DNA from: Phytophthora colocasiae
Lineage: Eukaryota > Oomycota > Peronosporomycetes > Peronosporales > Peronosporaceae
Assembly (NCBI GenBank): GCA_018806915.1
Contig: JAGKQI010000097.1
Coordinates: 372,001 to 436,000 of the forward strand
Direction: 5' to 3'
Length of the DNA stretch: 64,000 nt
This document shows positions 61,544 to 64,000 of the stretch, in pieces. The notes beneath the pieces are model-generated. The model was not told the origin of the DNA, did no database searches, and saw nothing but the letters and a program-made list of their open reading frames with translations. A program made the position numbers and the translations under genes. Every line of letters begins with the position of its first letter. Positions within the stretch are counted from its first letter, which is position 1.

Positions 61544-62070
61544 TTTTAATAAACAAAATCTCAACTTTGGATGAGAACCTCATGGTTTACTCACTTCCTT
61601 TGCAGTCAGATCGCAAGTTGTTGATCTACATTGGACCCAATTGCTGATTGTTCTTCGATTACTGCAGAGCTTCAGTGAGGTAGTTCCTAATCTTTCATCA
61701 GGCTTATAAATGTCGTACAGGTTTCCCTTTGAGTAAACCTCTGTTTGACTGACTGCAAGACGGCGGCTGGTGCTGCGCTCACTTCAACTTTTGCACCAAA
61801 AGCACACTACTATAATACTACTACTAGAAGAGAAATGCTGTTGAAAGCGTCATCAAGGTGGTTATGGTGAATTATTTTTTCCTAGTCTTTTTCCCAGCCA
61901 TCAAACTGTTTGATTCAAACCTAAAACGACGAGGCGTTTGAAGCAGGTTCGTTGATGTTATGTTGATAACGCTAAGTTGTGGTTTTTATCATTAGCTACT
62001 GAGAAAAAAACTGGGAAAAGACTGGGGGTCAATCACTCACTTTGATTTTTACCTCGGAAGGAGCACGACA

Positions 62071-62430
62071 ATGACGGCGAAGAAGACAAGCAGCCAGAAG
62101 AAGAAACACGGGTCACCAAAAAAGGCCTCGATCAGATCCCAGACACGGAAAGCCAAGCAGCCTGCTCTACCGGGCGAAGTGGCTCTGAAAGATGTGCTTC
62201 GTGACAATGGAGAGGACCACTTGCACGACAAAATCTTCAAGTTGAAGAAACACGCCGACGAAGAACCCCCTCTGATCTTCCATTGGAAGTTAGTGGATAA
62301 GTTCGTGGATGCCATCCGGGATGCCTACAGTGCAGCGGCTAATGGAGGGGCTGCCGTACCTAATCCCCCCTTCCATATTCCTGAGCCACTTACTCGTGAC
62401 TCGTTCAAGAGAGCAATTCTTAGCGACTGT
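62071..62430 (+). pseudogene. Lysine-rich family, copy 5, truncated by LTR element C
   Basis: From ATG 62071 (MTAKKTSSQKKKHGSPKKAS) it is almost identical to copy 1 through FHIPEPLTRDSFKRAILS, then diverges at about 62430, where an LTR-like TGTAGCGCGCG begins. About 120 codons of roughly 200 remain. The upstream flank (from about 62035) matches the copy 1 promoter region. 61680-62040 holds no gene. Confidence 0.7.
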
Positions 62431-64000
62431 AGCGCGCGTCTATTATCTTGCCCGGCGCGTTGAGCAAGTCGTATTGCTCTGGCTTCTGCGTCCCGTTCAC
62501 TTCGTGCGTAGTTAACGTATAAACACCTTCTGACCGACAGCAACCACGTGTTGCTGCGCCGGACCTGTAGCCTCGTGCTAGGGCCCTATTTATTAACAGA
62601 CAATATTTCTATCGTCTAACACTTCGTTCCTCGTTCAAGTCTTCTAACCCCGGCTACTTGCAGCTCGTTTAAGCCCGCCGACACCGTCGAGACGTCCAGA
62701 CCACGCGAAGTCGCTCACACAGCTGGAAGCACTCACCGAAGCACTGTCCGTTGCTGCCGCCTTCTCTCGTCGTCCAGTCTCACCCGTTGCCCGCTCAGTA
62801 CGCGCTGCCGTCACCGTTGTTCGAAGCCTTGCCGACTCCCGTTCCTCGTTCCGTGCTGCTCTCAAGCAGTCCAATTCAACACCGAGCTCTCTAGCTCTTT
62901 GTTCCCTTCGTCCTCGTGCTGCTTGCGCCCAAGCAGTCGAATTTCGTAGTGAGCTCTTCGCTCTTCGTTCATCAGCCGGTCCTTGATCTTCAAGGTCTCC
63001 GGTATCCCTTCTCACCGTGTCCAGCAGCTCGCAGCTGGCTCGATCCCTCATCGTACCACTGCTCCGCCACCTCGTCGTGCGCCCGTGCTCCCGTACATGT
63101 ACTCGTAGAAGGCGGCCACACTCATCGGCTCGCGCTCCTGCCGTTCGCCATCCACGAGACCGCCAGCACTTCTCCCACTCGTGCTGCAGCTCTTCCCGTC
63201 CATCGCGTCCAACTCACGGACGTCCGTCAAGCGTCCGCATCGCCCGTCTGTCAGATTTGCATCCGTCCGGCATGACATCCTGTTACACGCCTTCCCCATC
63301 CAGAGAGTCTTCCACGACTCTTCCGGCTCCGAACAACCGCTCGTACTCTTCAACGGATGCCCAAAACTTCTCGTCGTTCTCACCGTTTGCCAGCTCTCCT
63401 CGTTGCTGTCGCCGCCATACTCGTTCGGGTTGCAGTTCGTACTCGAGGACATACTGTCCGGCCGTGTTCCGTCGCTTTCGTCTCCGGAGCTCCACCAGAG
63501 TCTCGTTCGGTCGTGTCTGTCCGTCCGTACTCGTAGCTGCTCTTCCACGTCTCTTTTCGCCTCGTACAGCCGCTGCTGCCTGCACTGCCGCCGTCGCTGC
63601 GCCAGTAACCTCGCATGTCGTCGGTTCATTACCATCGCCGTTTTCTTCGTCAATTTCCCCATCGATATCAGCTGCTGCCGCTCTCAGGAAGTCCGCCGGG
63701 TAGTAGTAAGAGACCAAGAAAGAGACGTGCGCGATGATCCTTCCGTTCTCACCCTGAACGTCCTCTCGTTCCAGTAGGAAATTGTCATACCCCGCCGGCT
63801 CCACTATTCTTAGCGGTCCCATCCACTGGTGTACCAACTTCGTCGCCTTGGCACCGCGCGGTGGGTTATACATCCACACTCTATCCCCCACTGCAAACTC
63901 CCGTCGCCTTCGCACTCGCCGGTTATAATATCTCGCCTGCCTCTCCTGCTCTCGTGCGCGTGCCACCTCAGCGCATTCTCGACTCTTTCTCAAAACCGCC
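62431..64000 (-). mobile_element. LTR retrotransposon C, 3' end (partial)
   Basis: Begins with TGTAGC at about 62431 (end of a 3' LTR on the minus strand) and runs off the right edge with the end of pol. The LTR/pol boundary was not resolved. Two overlapping Arg/Ala/Ser-rich minus frames at 62644-63051 and 63048-63662 have no recognisable domain and may be chance frames in GC-rich sequence. Confidence 0.6.
63283..63993 (-). CDS. Element C: integrase C-terminal end (GPY/F module)
   Basis: Open from the right edge region to a stop at 63283. AREQERQARYYNRRVRRRRE, FAVGDRVWMYNPPRGAKATK, LVHQWMGPLRIVEPAGYDNF and VSFLVSYYYPADFL form the typical GPY/F tail of a Gypsy integrase, followed by an acidic and Ala-rich linker and a C-terminal YVLEYELQPERVWRRQQRG stretch. 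The catalytic core lies outside the window. Confidence 0.8.
   Translation of the reverse strand: MRKSRECAEVARAREQERQARYYNRRVRRRREFAVGDRVWMYNPPRGAKATKLVHQWMGPLRIVEPAGYDNFLLEREDVQGENGRIIAHVSFLVSYYYPADFLRAAAADIDGEIDEENGDGNEPTTCEVTGAATAAVQAAAAVRGEKRRGRAATSTDGQTRPNETLVELRRRKRRNTAGQYVLEYELQPERVWRRQQRGELANGENDEKFWASVEEYERLFGAGRVVEDSLDGEGV

Noticed and set aside
62644..63662. Arg/Ala-rich minus ORFs as an extra retroviral-type gene of element C
   Set aside because: They overlap the integrase C-terminal frame, have no signal peptide, membrane segment or known domain, and sit in GC-rich sequence prone to chance ORFs.

Overview
This window looks like a repeat-rich, gene-sparse block of an oomycete nuclear genome, most likely Phytophthora or a close relative. 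The evidence is a Crinkler (CRN) effector with LFLAK and HVLV motifs, NLP (necrosis-inducing) homologues, an LWY-repeat effector, oomycete INR+FPR promoter elements, introns of about 60-80 nt, and many Gypsy, Copia, hAT, Tc1/mariner, pogo-like and piggyBac-like elements. No tRNA or rRNA gene and no CRISPR array was seen. Coordinates come from reading the sequence by eye; homology statements rest on motif recognition, not database searches.

Layout. 1-6.7 kb: a minus-strand Gypsy-like element (ORF1, gag, start of pol) running off the left edge. 7-12.7 kb: a plus-strand Gypsy pol fragment joined to its own inverted RT/RNase H, then a broken Copia element. 13-19 kb: a decayed tandem cluster of secreted repeat-protein and NLP genes. 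19.3-20.1 kb: a three-exon DHHC palmitoyltransferase. 20.7-24.3 kb: a mitochondrial dihydrolipoamide dehydrogenase (E3) gene whose promoter and first codons are separated from the rest by a 2,029-bp piggyBac-like element in a TTAA site. 24.5-36 kb: one giant minus-strand gene encoding four consecutive channel modules, each six transmembrane segments plus a cyclic-nucleotide-binding domain. It is interrupted by a hAT element (holding two Tc1-like elements) in an intron and by a Tc1/mariner element in an exon. 36.2-37.6 kb: an intact TMEM144-like transporter. 38.3-40.4 kb: a pogo-like element with a nested hAT. 40.6-43.5 kb: a long coiled-coil protein.

43.6-51.7 kb: a CRN gene split by a 6.1-kb LTR element whose LTRs look identical. 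52.5-54.6 kb: copies of an unrecognised lysine-rich gene family. 55.2-61.5 kb: an LWY effector split by a second, related 5.2-kb LTR element. 62.0-64.0 kb: another copy of the lysine-rich gene cut by a third LTR element.

The window shows several transposon superfamilies landing in housekeeping, channel and effector genes, often with exact target-site duplications still readable. The genes most likely to work as shown are the DHHC enzyme, the TMEM144-like transporter, the coiled-coil protein, the secreted Cys-rich protein and one lysine-rich family member. The E3, channel, CRN, LWY and NLP genes carry insertions or frame breaks. Single-base frameshifts recur, so some may be assembly errors in a long-read or low-coverage genome; the insertions cannot be explained that way.
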